Assembly (NCBI GenBank): GCA_038373865.1
Contig: JAXGGA010002894.1
Coordinates: 1 to 64,000, forward strand
Length of the DNA: 64,000 nt
From: Uloborus plumipes
Taxonomy: Eukaryota; Arthropoda; Arachnida; Araneae; Uloboridae
Reading direction: 5' to 3'
Part shown: piece after piece, positions 1 to 11,300 of the stretch
Numbering within the stretch: the stretch's first letter is position 1
Layout of the letters: every line of letters starts with the position of its first letter
Translations under genes and position numbers: made by a program
Notes under the pieces: model-generated
What the model was told of the DNA's origin: nothing
What the model saw: the letters and a program-made list of their open reading frames with translations, nothing else
Databases searched by the model: none

Positions 1-1859
1 GAAAATTCTTAACATGCTAAGGATAAAATTTTCCCCTTATTTTGATTTAAATTAGTACAAAATAATTGACAAAGTATGATGAAAACGTTGATAAAAATTC
101 TGCGTTAAAGGGTTAACTGGTTAGAAAAGTAAACTTAAGTAATAAATTCAGCACGTTTTGCTTACTCAGTAACCTCTTTTTTCCTTGTAGTAACCTTTAA
201 CAATTTCCTATTTTACTCTGTCGACTAAGCTAACAGTAAAAACAATTGGGTCTCCACAGTAAGGTAAGAAATTTGTTCTACAAAAAAATGTTATGAATGA
301 AGGAAAATTCTTTAGGGAAGAGATTCATAAATTTCTAAACATTGCACCAGCACTTCACAGATACCGATTTTGTAAGGACCCACTTTATTCTTAAAAACAA
401 AAAACTTTAAATCAGCTTTGGAAGAATAACGTTTTCAGTCTAAAATGTCATGCTTAAAGAGGACTAGACAATAAACAATACCCTAGTCATAAAATTCGAT
501 GTATAAAATGTAAGCAGTTAAGATATTCCATAATACACGAAGTATCTCTTCAGTCATTTGTCGTAGTTAAAAGACAGATGTGGATGGATTCATTATTCAA
601 GACCTCTTTTTTCTCCAACAGAGACGTCACAAAAAAATCTGTCTGCTGTGCCAGTCAATGAACAGCCTTTACAAACGAAAGGAATTTGGCTCTCACTCTT
701 TTATTACCGTGGAGAAAAAAAGACACTTACCCTTCACCTTCATTTAATAGAGAGACTGAAAATAGAATTCAACAAAGCTGCATAAAAAATTAAAAAGAAG
801 AACTGGAGCACACCTTGCCTCACGTGCGAAGCAATTGTGGCTATTGCTGCCTCAGCAGAGACAAAAGGAAGGCTAGCCAAAAAGGAATGAGGCAGGTTTC
901 CAAACTTGCCTCTCCTAACCCCTTGTAAAAAGGAACAACGAACTTCAGTGTTTGCAAACAATTCTTATGCCAGCTTGTTTTTGGTTTGGCGAGTTTGACA
1001 TTTTCAATTTATAATTTATCTGCTTACTGTTTCAGTAAAGAAGCTCACAAGCCATCTTGGAAATGGGCGCATTCTTTGGTGCCAGTGGCGACTTCAGAAG
1101 GGGCATGAGGGGCCATGGTCCCCTCCGAGAGCTGAGTAACTGAGTGAAAAATGGGAGTTAGAGCTTTATTAATTAAAATAGCTACTTTGTCTGGCGTTGC
1201 ACGTTCTACCTCGAAAATAAAAGTTCTTTCAAGGGACGCATTTTCAACCATAGGCTCAAATAAAAGAAGAAAAATCGTGTTTCCTTTCCGTCAATGTGTA
1301 GAGCAGAGCAGTTTTATGACAACTCAAAATTTAAATTTTTCTGCCCCCCCTCCTCCCCCCCCCCCACACACAGTCCTTAGTTTGAAGTGAAATAACCAAA
1401 CCTAGAATGGTAAATTATGAAGGAGCAAATAGATAAAGGTGATATGTGACAATTTTTTAAACTTACTTTTTACCATGGATGAAGTTGATAAGTCCATCAA
1501 TATCATGTCCCCGAAGCCACAGAAATGGTTAGTAACTAAGAATATGACCCCGTTTACCCGTTGAGAAAAATCCATTAAAAAATAACGCAACATTTTTTTG
1601 AGAGCTTTTTCCAGAATTTTTTTAAAATCTCACATATCACCTTTATCCACTTCAGCTTTATATGTGAAGACTTATGCCCCCCCCCCCGCTCGCGTATTGT
1701 ACATTTTGAAATGGACAGCAATATTCATGCATTTCACAGCTTCTTTTGAGTACACCTTATTATCAGTATGCTCAGCGGCACTTTTCAAAAGTATTTAAAA
1801 TTATTTTTCAGTTCTTTTATTGACATTCTAAAATAATCTTCATGTATTACTTCTCTAAC
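1..1859. other. Left edge, no gene recognised
   Basis: A+T-rich with short C-runs. Small ORFs on both strands look like chance. Nothing supported. Confidence 0.4.
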
Positions 1860-2057
1860 AAGGAGACGGCACGGCCGTGGGGTCGGAGATTCGGGTCATT
1901 TTTTTTTTTTTTTTTTTTGTGGGGAAAGAGGACCATTAGTACCTTACGTGATTGAAGTAATACGACGTACTACTCAGAAAATTTTGAGAAAAATCGATTT
2001 AAAATTTCCAATTTTAAAGATAAAGCCTTATCAGTTTAAAATCTTCATCTCTTTGCA

Positions 2058-2132
2058 TGCCACCCTGACCCAGTCGGAAGAGTGCCAGCCTTCCGATCCG
2101 GTGGTCAAGGGTTCGAGTCCACCTGTGGGCGG
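2058..2132 (+). tRNA. tRNA-like sequence, inverted partner of 2632-2705
   Basis: Starts near GCCACCCTGACCCAGTCGG and carries the B box GGTTCGAGTCC. TCC lies where the other copy has TGC. Stem mismatches again suggest a pseudo-tRNA. Confidence 0.35.
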
Positions 2133-2631
2133 AATTTATTTTTTCCTTTTTTTTTTCTTTTCGTCCAAGTTATTGGTAAAGTTTCTCCTCCTAACATAAT
2201 ATTTGAGCCACAGAATGCAAAGTTTTTTTTATTCACGGAACACCATTCGAGCTTATTTTTCTATTTATATTCTACTTTTAAGACTCCTTATTGTTCCAAT
2301 GTTCCTCCTCCTATGATTTACAATGAAAAATAAAAGAAGCCCACCGTTATGAATTGTGTTGTTGTAAGAAAAAGAAAATAATTGAAAAAAAAAGAATCAA
2401 AACAGTATTAAAAATAATATAGGGACGTGAACAGTTCAATAATTGCTGTGTAAAAATTAATAATAATAATAAAAATAAAGATCCGAACGTTCTATGAGCA
2501 GATAAAATAACGAGCGCGAATGTTTTCCAGTGAATGAAAAACTTTGCGTTATTTGGCTCAAATATTCTTTTTTTAATTAGGTTCGGAGGAGAAACGTAAC
2601 CAATAACTTGGAGGGAAAAGAAAAAAAAAAG

Positions 2632-2705
2632 CCCCCGCAGGGGGACTTGAACCCTTGACCACCGGATCGCAAGGCTGACACTCTTCCAACTGGACCACGG
2701 TGGCT
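2632..2705 (-). tRNA. tRNA-like sequence (probably tRNA-derived repeat)
   Basis: About 74 nt on the - strand, GCCACCGTGGTCCAGTTGG to CCCCCTGCGGGGGC. The acceptor stem pairs at 6 of 7 positions, with an A box TGGTCCAGTTGG and B box GGTTCAAGTCC; TGC falls at the anticodon position (Ala if functional). D and anticodon stems have mismatches, so it is more likely a tRNA-derived relic than a working gene. Confidence 0.4.
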
Positions 2706-3459
2706 TGTCACAAGAAAGAGATTTTAAACTGATAAGGCTTCAACTTTAAAATCGGAAACTTAAATTCAATTTTTCTCAAAATTTTCTGAGTAGTGCGTCG
2801 TATTACTTCAACCACGCGAGGTACTAATGGTCCTCTTTCCCTACAAAAAAAATTGACCAGAATCTCCGACCCCACCGCCGTGCCGTCTCCTTGTTAAGCC
2901 GAATCCTATACCCGGTCGAAACTCGCTCATTTCTTTACCGAATTGCATGAAAATTTATGATTTTGAAGCTTATCCCGCGGGCTGTTGACGAAAATTAGAC
3001 CCACCCTCTAAAAAGTGTCGGTTCGTTTTTTATTCGAACTTCAATTTTTGGGCACAAAATTGACTTACAAACACACTTTTTGACACACTTTTGGGCACAA
3101 AATTGATCTAGCGAAATAATTGTCGTGTCGTCGAAAAATTTTTGCTCAACTGTTAAAATCGTTACCATTGTTGTTCAAATCAATTTTAAATGCGACATTT
3201 CAAGCCAAGGCTTAGCTCGGTAAACCTTAATTGTAACTTTTATTGTTTTTTGCGATAACGTTAGTATTTAGTTTAGTAGTAGCCTTGGGTATTTGATTTT
3301 AATATAGGGTATCACTTTTGTAGTAGTTGTAAAAGTGAACGTGTCTTTGATCTCTTTGAAAAGTTGTCAGAACGACGGCAGTTGATGGCGATGTTGTGCA
3401 AACGTACAAGATTTTACAATGCTAAGGAACAGGGTACCAACAGGCAGACTAACAGGAAG

Positions 3460-3744
3460 GTGTCTTCTACCTAGACAATATTAGACAATTCAACAATGCT
3501 TTGGCCTTCGCTTCAGTCAAAGTGGTCAGTTAACATACAAGTAATTAACAAGTCAGTTAACATTCCTGGCAGAGGTCCATATTGTTTTAAACTACATGGT
3601 CAAGTGTACCATATGATCGGGAACTTGCAACCTCCGGCAGGGATTACACCAACTTACGCTGGATTTTTCTTTATAGATTTCGACACTGCGCTGCAACTTC
3701 GGGCAGATAATGAAGCCAATAAAAATTGTCGTATTAAATTTTAA
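3460..3744 (+). pseudogene. Helitron replicase-helicase fragment (Helitron_like_N region)
   Basis: The protein GRGPYCFKLHGQVYHMIGNL and following residues (PPAGITPTYAGFFFIDFD ... NEANKNC) match the segment of Helitron proteins that follows FNNALAFAS. Here FNNALAFASVKVVS is readable only in another frame just upstream, so the copy is frameshifted. It is a fragment with no helicase motifs nearby. Confidence 0.65.
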
Positions 3745-4145
3745 GTTTAGAGTTTTTTTTTTTTGTGTGGAATTCCGCACGGGTCACCTAGTGTTTAATA
3801 AAGTAAGAAAACATCAACGTAATAATACACAAAACATGCGCTTTCTATGCATTTCCATAGCGTCAACACTCTCCTTCTTTTGTGAAATGCCAAACTCATC
3901 ATAAGCTCCACACAAGAAACAATACTAATAATGCAATTAATGCATTGCATTGCGTGAAAGTTCCGCAGTTCTTTCAAACACTTTTTTCCAAAATAGGATT
4001 TCATTCGGTGAAGAGAAGACAGTCGTAAATTATAGAAAAACTCTAAAGAAAATATATAACTAAAAAGCGATAAGGGTGCGGTAATGAGAATATGGTTATT
4101 ATTATCAGTTTGCACCCGCACAGTTATCATAAAGATTACGTCAAC

Positions 4146-4401
4146 ACTGCCGTGCTAAGCGCCCCCCGCCCCAGCCCCCAAAGTGGTATGGTTCAAACTG
4201 AGATATAACTCTTTAAAGTTTTGCGCCACCATGTATTTGATTCAGATGAAACTTTTTCAGAATTTTTTTTTAAATATTTCCCGTTCTCAAATGACCATAT
4301 AGTTTTGTATTTAGGTAAAATACGTCGCAAAGAGCCACCTGGTGGCGATAACTCAATTTTGTTAAAAAGTGCAGATGCGACTTTTGTGCTTAGCACGGCA
4401 G
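4146..4401 (-). mobile_element. MITE, ACTGCCGTGCTAAGC family, copy 1
   Basis: 256 bp bounded by inverted termini ACTGCCGTGCTAAGC and GCTTAGCACGGCAG; AAC occurs on both sides. Internal sequence (TTGATTCAGATGAAAC, AAATGACCATATA) is shared with copies 2 and 3 in the opposite orientation. Confidence 0.75.
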
Positions 4402-4748
4402 AACAGCGTTTGCCGATAGGATATTTTTTTTTCTTATCAATCTTAATTAGTGGGCAGTAGTAATTTAGAAATTTTGTATTCAGATGAACTTTTATTCTTT
4501 AAGTTCAGGTGTTTTTCCTGAAAAAACGTAATTTTACACGCAGACACACAGAAACGTTTTTTAATGTAAAATTTGCTTGAGTTAGACCTGAAATGAACGC
4601 AAATCATCATTGATATTTACCTTTATCGTCTGTTCAGAGCGACAGTAAGAAATCTAATCGCAAGGATAACACTAAGCTATACTGTTAACTTGGTTTAAAT
4701 TGACTACATGTGGTTATGGTTTTTGTTTTTTCTCGATTCAATACACTA

Positions 4749-5260
4749 GTGGACTTAATTCTGAACACTTTTCACTTTTTTTAAAGATTTCATCATTTAA
4801 CACTTGTATAATGAATTATGAGATTTATTTATTTCACTAAAATAATTTATTTATAACCTCTCTAATATATGTACAAGTACATATATTCATTTTATATGAA
4901 TAATATTTTATTTTATTTCATTTTTTAATGCAAACTATAAACAAAAATCGTTTTCAAATGAATTTTGATTCATTTAGACTTTGGCAATGAAATATGCTAA
5001 AAATATAGTGGTTTTCCTACAAAATATTAATTTAGCAATTGATTTAAAATTGATTTAATAAATTGTATTATATTATTTTCATTGTAACAATTGCTACTGC
5101 TTAATAATTAAAAAAATACGTAATAATCACATGAAATGACTACAAACATATGATAAAAGTTATAAATAAATGATTTTCAAGTGCAATAAATAAATCTCAC
5201 AATTCATCATACAAATGTTAAATCATGAAATCTTTGAAAAATGTCCAGAATTAAGTCCAC
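4749..5260. mobile_element. MITE with ~85-bp inverted termini (GTGGACTTAATTCTG ends)
   Basis: Left end GTGGACTTAATTCTGAAC and right end inverse GTGGACTTAATTCTGGAC, followed by shared AAAGATTTCAT, ATTTAACA and GAGATTTATTTATT blocks. The A+T-rich interior has no ORF. Target duplication not clear. Confidence 0.6.
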
Positions 5261-5989
5261 GAAGAGATCGTTTTTTTTTTTTTTCCTTTTCTTTTATATT
5301 TATTTGATTTTTGGTAACTGAATGTTCGTAAAAGACTGCAAATTTACATTAAATACAAAACCCATCTCAGCTTGCCAAGACACGAAACGCCTTCCTTTTT
5401 AATAACTGAGTGATTCATCTCCTTAAGAGCTTTGCCACAAGGACAGGCGCGTGTGCTTCCACGAGGTAAACGAACCAAACCACAAGCTCTTTTCTGAACT
5501 TTCGAGAGAAAGCTTTGGGGAAACAATACACAAATATTTTGGGCACATTGTTCCCCCCCGCCACTAACACGTGAAGCTCTGATGTTTTAGCATTATTTAA
5601 AGCAATACATGAAGCTCCTGCTTCCCACACTACTCGATGGGGGAAATAAGATAGGAGTTTTATTTTTGGAGCAATCCCGTTTTTGCAGCCATGACGAAAT
5701 TATGTATTTACCAGGTAATGACAGTAAAATGCAGCCAAGCTTCTTTTTTCTGTCATTAAATGTTCTATGTCAGGAGCGCCCAAGCTTTTAAACATCGCGA
5801 CCTACTTTTTAGAAATCCAAACTATAGTGACCCACTTCATGTACGCCCAGCAATGAGTTTTTTCAATTCTTTATTAGCTGGGAACGTTTACCTAACAAAA
5901 AGAATGTTTATCTTTTCATTTAATATGTTTTTATTAATTTAAAAGTCACATTCTGAGCGCCATTCCATGATACAGTACTTGTTCTTGTA

Positions 5990-6610
5990 ACAAGAAGTTC
6001 TGTCAAGAACTAAACGAGCCTACTTTCCCGTACATCAACATCGGCATTCTAGCATCTGATCATTATTCTCTTGATTATCTGAGACTAAAAATTATGTCAA
6101 ACATACCTTTTTAGCACTTAAAGCTGATTTCTAAAACAAAATATACCCCTCTCATCAGATGAAATAGACACATAAAAAGTAAATAAATGAATAAATAAAG
6201 TTTTGTCGCACCTTTTAAAGAATGTAACTGTTACAGTTCTTCCGTAGAAAAATTCCTCAATTGTTTTCAAAAAAAAAAAAAATTAAAAGTACAAAGTACA
6301 TCAAAACACATTTTATTAAAGAAAAAAAAAGAAAAAAAAAAACTCGTCCGTTGATAAAATGTCTCGAATTTCACTTTTAATCCGTTGCCAGTTGTTAAAT
6401 ATAAATAAAGAATAAAATGCTCTCGTGAATGAAACATTTTTGTTACAAAAAAAATCGTCTGCCAAAAATAACAATAATAATAATAATAAGTAAAATAAAA
6501 CAAATGAATAAATAAACAAAAAATCGTCTGCACAGTCAGTCATTTTTTTCCTGAGCCGGCATTTCCGCCATGCTTGCGGAGTCGGAGTCGGAATCAGAGT
6601 CCTCACAGAA
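5990..6610. repeat. Dispersed repeat, copy 1 (partner near 37640-38240)
   Basis: Blocks such as AACAAGAAGTTC, TACATCAA, ATGTCAAA and GATGAAATAGAC occur in the same order at 37640-37810. Both copies end near degenerate GAGTCGGAGTC-type or GACTCTGACTC-type sequence. No coding sequence. Confidence 0.5.
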
Positions 6611-6753
6611 GATTATTCAGAAAAGTACTTTACAAACATTATTTATAAAAACCATTTTTTCACAAAGTTAGTTTGAAGGAAATCCGACTTTAAGTTCAGG
6701 ATCAACATTCAACTTAAATTCCCCGTAGGCGCTAATGTTAAATTTTTTTTCTG

Positions 6754-7330
6754 AACGGTTCAATATTAAACGAAAAATGGTTCAAATCAAAAAGCGAAAT
6801 ATGGGAATGAGCCACTCCGAGATCTTTCAAACAAAAAAAAAAAAGTTTATTCCATTCGGATGGTTCACTCAGAAGTTATTAGGTGGGGAAAGGTTGCTTG
6901 AACGGTTAAATGTTGAACGAAAAAATGTTCAAATTGAAAATTTAATACGGTAATGAAGTATCCTTGCTGAGATCCTTCGAACATAAAAAAAAGTATATAT
7001 AAATTGGACTGTTGACTCAAAAGTTATTAAGGGTGTCAGCTTGCTTGAGCGGTTCAATGTTGAACGAGAAATTGTTCAAATCAGAAATGTAAATACGGGA
7101 ATGAAGTAGCCTTGATAAGATCTTTCGAACAAAAAAAAAGTTTGTTCAAATCGGACTGTTCACTCAAAAGTTAGCATCGCGGGACAGGTTGTTTGAAAGG
7201 TTCAAAGTTGAACCAAAAATTGTTCAAATCGAAAAATCAAATATGGGAATGAGCTGTACTCGCCGAGATCTTTCCAACAAAAAAAAGTTTGTCCAAATCG
7301 GAATGTTCATTCAAAAGTTATTAGGGGGGG
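6754..7330. repeat. Tandem array, about four ~148-bp units
   Basis: Units begin near 6754, 6901, 7050 and 7197 with a GGTTCAAnnTTGAAC-like block, then TTCAAATC, GGGAATGA, GAGATCTTTC and CAAAAGTTATTA. The array ends in a G run and a GACCGACCGACC stretch. A single unit recurs near 38890-39055. Confidence 0.7.
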
Positions 7331-7384
7331 GGGGATAGACAGACCGACCGACCGACTGATCGACCGACCGACACACAAATTCCC

Positions 7385-8080
7385 CATCTCAATACCCTGC
7401 TTTCAAATTTTTAATTTTTCAATATTCATTTTACCTTTTTATTTTTTTAACTTGGCGATATTTTTTAGATGCATTAAGCTACATACTTTTTTCGTCTTTC
7501 TTTTATTTTTAACGGGAAAGTAGGCTAAAAAGGAAGACATAAATTGGCTACCTTTGTGAAAATTTGCATATATTGAACAAAGGTTTTCTTTATACAAACA
7601 TAAACAGAACGAAATTGAAAATTAATCGTCAAAAATGACTAAGTATGGTATAATGACAGCAGTTTTTTTTTCTGTACTTTGATATTAAATACACCTATTC
7701 AGGATGAATAAAAATTTCTGAACGCAAACTTTTTATTTTATTAACAAAGTTATAATGACTGCTACTAAAACTCTTAGTTATTTAGTCGCCAGTAGCAACT
7801 TGTGGTCCGGAAAGCCTGTAAAAACTGTTGGATGATAGCGACGCAAAATGCTGGGGGACAAGTTTTAACTACGCAAAAATTAATTGATTGCATTAATATA
7901 TCCAATCAAGAAAAAAAGAAATTTATTTTCGAGTTAGGATGCTCGAAATAGTGTAAAAATCAATTTTAAAGATTTTTTTTCCTGTCTAGAGGATTGAAGA
8001 CAGAAATTTCGACTAAGAACAGTGGATGGCAATGACATTTTAGTTCTCATATTAAGCCTCTGAATAAAAAAATCTGGTAA
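7385..8080. other. A+T-rich spacer
   Basis: No ORF, repeat or RNA gene recognised. Confidence 0.4.
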
Positions 8081-8280
8081 TGGACCCCACACTACTTCCT
8101 TTTACGTGTAAATTTCTTAGTAGTTGCCTTAAGTGTTAAAAAAAGTGCTTGGAGTGAGCAAGGTAACAATTCAAATATTTACTCCCCTAATCTGCCACGA
8201 AACAAAGCAAAAAAATATTTTACAATGGTTAATTTTCTAAATATTGCCGATTTTAATATCATTCAGTGAATTTTTCGCAA

Positions 8281-8425
8281 AATATCGCCAATAGCGCCAA
8301 GTTGAACCCAAAAAATAATTTTTTTGCCAAATTTGTCGCCAACTTGGCGATATATCGCCAAGTTGGCGTCAAACACTTGGCGACCAAAAGCTTGGCGACA
8401 TGTCGCCAAGTAGTGGCGCCAGTTC
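8281..8425. repeat. Clustered TTGGCGA / TCGCCAA inverted motifs
   Basis: TTGGCGA or its inverse occurs repeatedly, with AACTTGGCGATATATCGCCAA forming a perfect hairpin. Probably a repeat-element terminus or degenerate array; no gene. Confidence 0.55.
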
Positions 8426-8449
8426 ATATCACTTGAGTCTGTATTGAAA

Positions 8450-8850
8450 TTAACATTGATTTACCCCAAAAAAGAGGTAAAAGACCCCTTTGAGAACATT
8501 CGTATGCAATCACAAAGGGAGGTGCACAACTAGACCCCCCTCAGAGCCTACATACCAAGCTAGAAGTTTCTACGGCATATAGTTTTTGAGTTATGCGAGC
8601 CACATACGCACATACATCCGCACATACGTACACACAGACGTCAAGAGAAAACTCGTCGTAATTTACTCGGGGTGATCGAAATTGATTTTTCGGCTGTTTG
8701 TATGCTGTTAGGTACATATGCACGTGCTGACAGGTCGAAAAAACTACGCGACATTCATTCAGGGGTGAGCAAAGTCAAAATTTAGACCGAAATTTGAGTG
8801 AAATTTTTTTCGTGATCACAATACTTCCTTTACTACGTAAAAGGAAGTAA
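8450..8850. repeat. Dispersed repeat ending in ACTTCCTTTACTACGTAAAAG hairpin
   Basis: Includes an ACATACGCACATACATCCGC region, GTCAAGAGAAAACTCGTCGT and the terminal hairpin CTTCCTTTACTACGTAAAAG. ACTTCCTTTTACG also occurs at 8092, which may mark the other end. I recall similar arachnid interspersed repeats; not verified. Confidence 0.4.
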
Positions 8851-9889
8851 AAAAGTATTATTTAGAGCTGCTAAATGCCTGTTACTTTCTTCTTCAGAAG
8901 ATAATAAATAAATCATAATAATAATAATAATAATAATGACAAAGAAATTGAAAACACTTTTTTCTAAGGATGCTTGGGACAAGAAATTGCACAATCCTTG
9001 AGAATCGCCTACATGCAATATAATGATGCAATAAAGTAAAAGCAATCAGTTTTTAACGCTTAGAAAAAAAAATTCTGATTCAAAGTTGCGCAAAATTTTA
9101 CTAAATTAACTTAATTTGCATCATATTTTCCACATGGTTCACACTACCCTAAGACTACGGATAACTTTGAATCAGGTAATAATGCATTTCACAAAGTTCT
9201 CCATTTTTTAATTTTCGGTAACACTATAAAGTACTTCATCCGTTTTTTTACAGTTTTATGCCAATAGACGTAACAACACGTTAAAAATATGAGTGGAGCA
9301 GTTGAAAATAAAGATGTTTTGGAGCAAAAGTAACACCGAATAAGTTGTTATAAAGAAAATGGCTTTTAAAATCTATGATTGAAAATTTGACGAACATTAC
9401 GATCTGTGAACATCGCTTTCTGTAGCAGAATCATATGATGGGAGGTGCATCCGCATGCAAATCAGTGAAAAAAAATTTTTGTTGATTTATTTAGTTTTTT
9501 AAAATATTTTTTTATATCGCTTTTTAAAATTAATTTTCAAAATTATTCAGATTATTTGTTTATTTTATTTTTATTTTTTGAAAATTTATTTTTTTTAATT
9601 GTTCTTATTATTTTACTATTTTTAAATTTATTTTTGCAATTTTTAGAATTATTGTTCAAGCTTTTTTTTTTATTTATTTAGATTTTTATTTAATATTTTA
9701 CTTCTTTGTTTATTTATTAACATTTTTATTACTATTTTTTATTAACGAATTTAATTTTAGTCTATTTTTATTGTCAATTGTTAATTCTTTAGTTTGTCCT
9801 AGTTGAACTGATTAAATTTTATTTTTGAAAGCCAGGTGGTGGAAGTGAATTTTATTTTATTTATCTAATATAAATAATATAACAGAGCC
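8851..9889. other. A+T-rich low-complexity spacer
   Basis: T-rich stretches (9470-9800) and a TAA/ATA microsatellite near 8910. No gene. Confidence 0.5.
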
Positions 9890-10053
9890 AGCTTATTAGA
9901 ATATCGATTAAAAGGAATATCCCGCTAAATATATAATGTTTTTTCAATACACCAAACCATTGTGTATTATTTTGATCCTGAATAACGATATATCCCGTTT
10001 ATTAGAATATTTTTTCGTGGCATTACGGCTATTCCATTAAGCGGGCTCCACAG
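9890..10053. mobile_element. Small pogo/mariner-like MITE
   Basis: Left AACAGAGCCAGCTTATTAGAA and the inverse of the right end, TGTGGAGCCCGCTTAATGGAA, match imperfectly. TA dinucleotides lie at the borders. About 165 bp, non-coding. Confidence 0.4.
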
Positions 10054-10269
10054 TAACTATTAATATTTATTGTTCAAAGCATCAAAATATTTTTAAATTA
10101 TGATTCCCCCCACCAAAAAAAAGGCTTGCGAATGAGAGTGCACCCCCGTGTCGGCGCCGATGTGCACATGACCCAATGAGCTTGTGGGCCTAGCATTTTT
10201 CTGTTCCTCAGACTAAAAGAAAGAGAGAGGAAAAAAAATATTCCGACCTATTTCCAAATAGAATAATAA

Positions 10270-10462
10270 TTCTACTTTTCTGGAGGGGGTGGAAGAATTT
10301 CTCTCTCCCACCCCCGAGAGCGTAAGACAAACACGAAAGATGCTTTTCCTCAAGTTTCCGTACCATCGGCGGAGGGGTGGTGGGCAGGTCTGTGGTAGAA
10401 CTGACTCACCCCGGGCCGGGCCATTCCGCGCGGGGAGGCTGCCGAGGTAGAGACCAAATATG
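10270..10462 (+). promoter_or_regulatory. CpG-rich patch ending in a strong splice donor; candidate promoter/first exon
   Basis: This is the most G+C- and CpG-rich stretch in the left 18 kb (for example ccgggccgggcc and ccgcgcgggg). It ends AAATATG|gtaagtgc, a near-perfect donor at 10462/10463. It lies 3.1 kb upstream of the hydroxyacid oxidase ATG on the same strand, so it could be that gene's promoter and untranslated first exon. This is inference from composition and one donor. Confidence 0.3.
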
Positions 10463-10834
10463 GTAAGTGCTATTGGAAGATGCGGAGGAGGCTTTTTGGT
10501 AACATGGGAGATCTCCCCGACTTCCAGAGGAGAACTATTTTTCGCAGCTTCGTTTCGAGAACCGGAGGGAAGGGAAGATATATTTCAAAATTGGGGAAAC
10601 TGCTCTTCCGGCTTGCTTCCTTTAAGAGGCGTTTTTTTCCCCCTTTGCTTGATGGGTATATGAATCTTTCATCGCGATGAATAATGATTTGTTTAGTGGT
10701 TTCTTACGTCACTAATATAGACAAAAATGTTGGTGATTTTTATAGACCAAGATTTTGAAAAAGTTCTATCATGTCTTTGATTAAATATATGGGTTAATCC
10801 AGGAGCGTGTACACTGCAAAAAATAAAATGTTGT

Positions 10835-11300
10835 TTTTACAATATAATACTGGAAACGTAGGTTCCAATTTTAAACTGTAAAATGCATAGTAATAAACCG
10901 TAAAAATAGCCGTTTTTCCGTTTATTACTGTAAAATAAACAGTTTTACAGTTTATTACCTCGAAATTAGCTGTATTATACTGTAAAAACAATAGTATACT
11001 TCTGGCAGCAGAGGTTCCAGTTTAAAACTGTAAAATGCACAGTAAAAAACTGTAAAATTAGCAATTTTACAGTCTACTGCTGTAATATTATCAGTTTTAC
11101 CGTTTGCTACAGTAAAACTACCTGCATTATACTGTAAAAACAATAGTACAATACTGGCAGCAGAGATTCCAGTTTAAAACTGCAAAATGTACAGTAAGAA
11201 ACTGAAACTAGCAATTTTACAGTTTATTACTGTAAAGTTAGCAATTTTTACGGTTTATTACTATAAAATTAGCTGTATTATACTGAAAAAACAACATTTA
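10835..11300. repeat. Tandem repeat, three ~153-bp units rich in TTTACAGT
   Basis: Blocks TTCCAGTTTAAAACTG and AGCAATTTTACAGT recur with a period of about 153 bp (units near 10841, 10993 and 11147). TTTACAGT/ACTGTAAA occurs many times on both strands. Non-coding. Confidence 0.65.

Larger units (their letters stand above)
1860..2893. mobile_element. Inverted-repeat (foldback) element with a tRNA-like sequence in each arm
   Basis: Left arm about 1860-2215 and right arm about 2560-2893 are inverted copies. They share GGAGACGGCACGGC, the ACCATTAGTACCT block, GATAAGGCTT-type sequence and the tRNA-like segment. The loop between is A+T-rich. No transposase is present. Confidence 0.65.

Noticed and set aside
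2632..2705. Functional tRNA-Ala gene
   Set aside because: D and anticodon stems contain mismatches and the sequence exists as an inverted pair inside a repeat, so a tRNA-derived relic is more likely.
5344..5630. Overlapping - strand ORFs with a CPCGKALKEM segment
   Set aside because: Locally richer in G+C, but no splice signals, homolog or domain could be supported in any frame.
10460..10680. 67-aa ORF starting at the CpG-rich patch
   Set aside because: Its ATG sits on a near-perfect splice donor, so the downstream frame is more likely intron.
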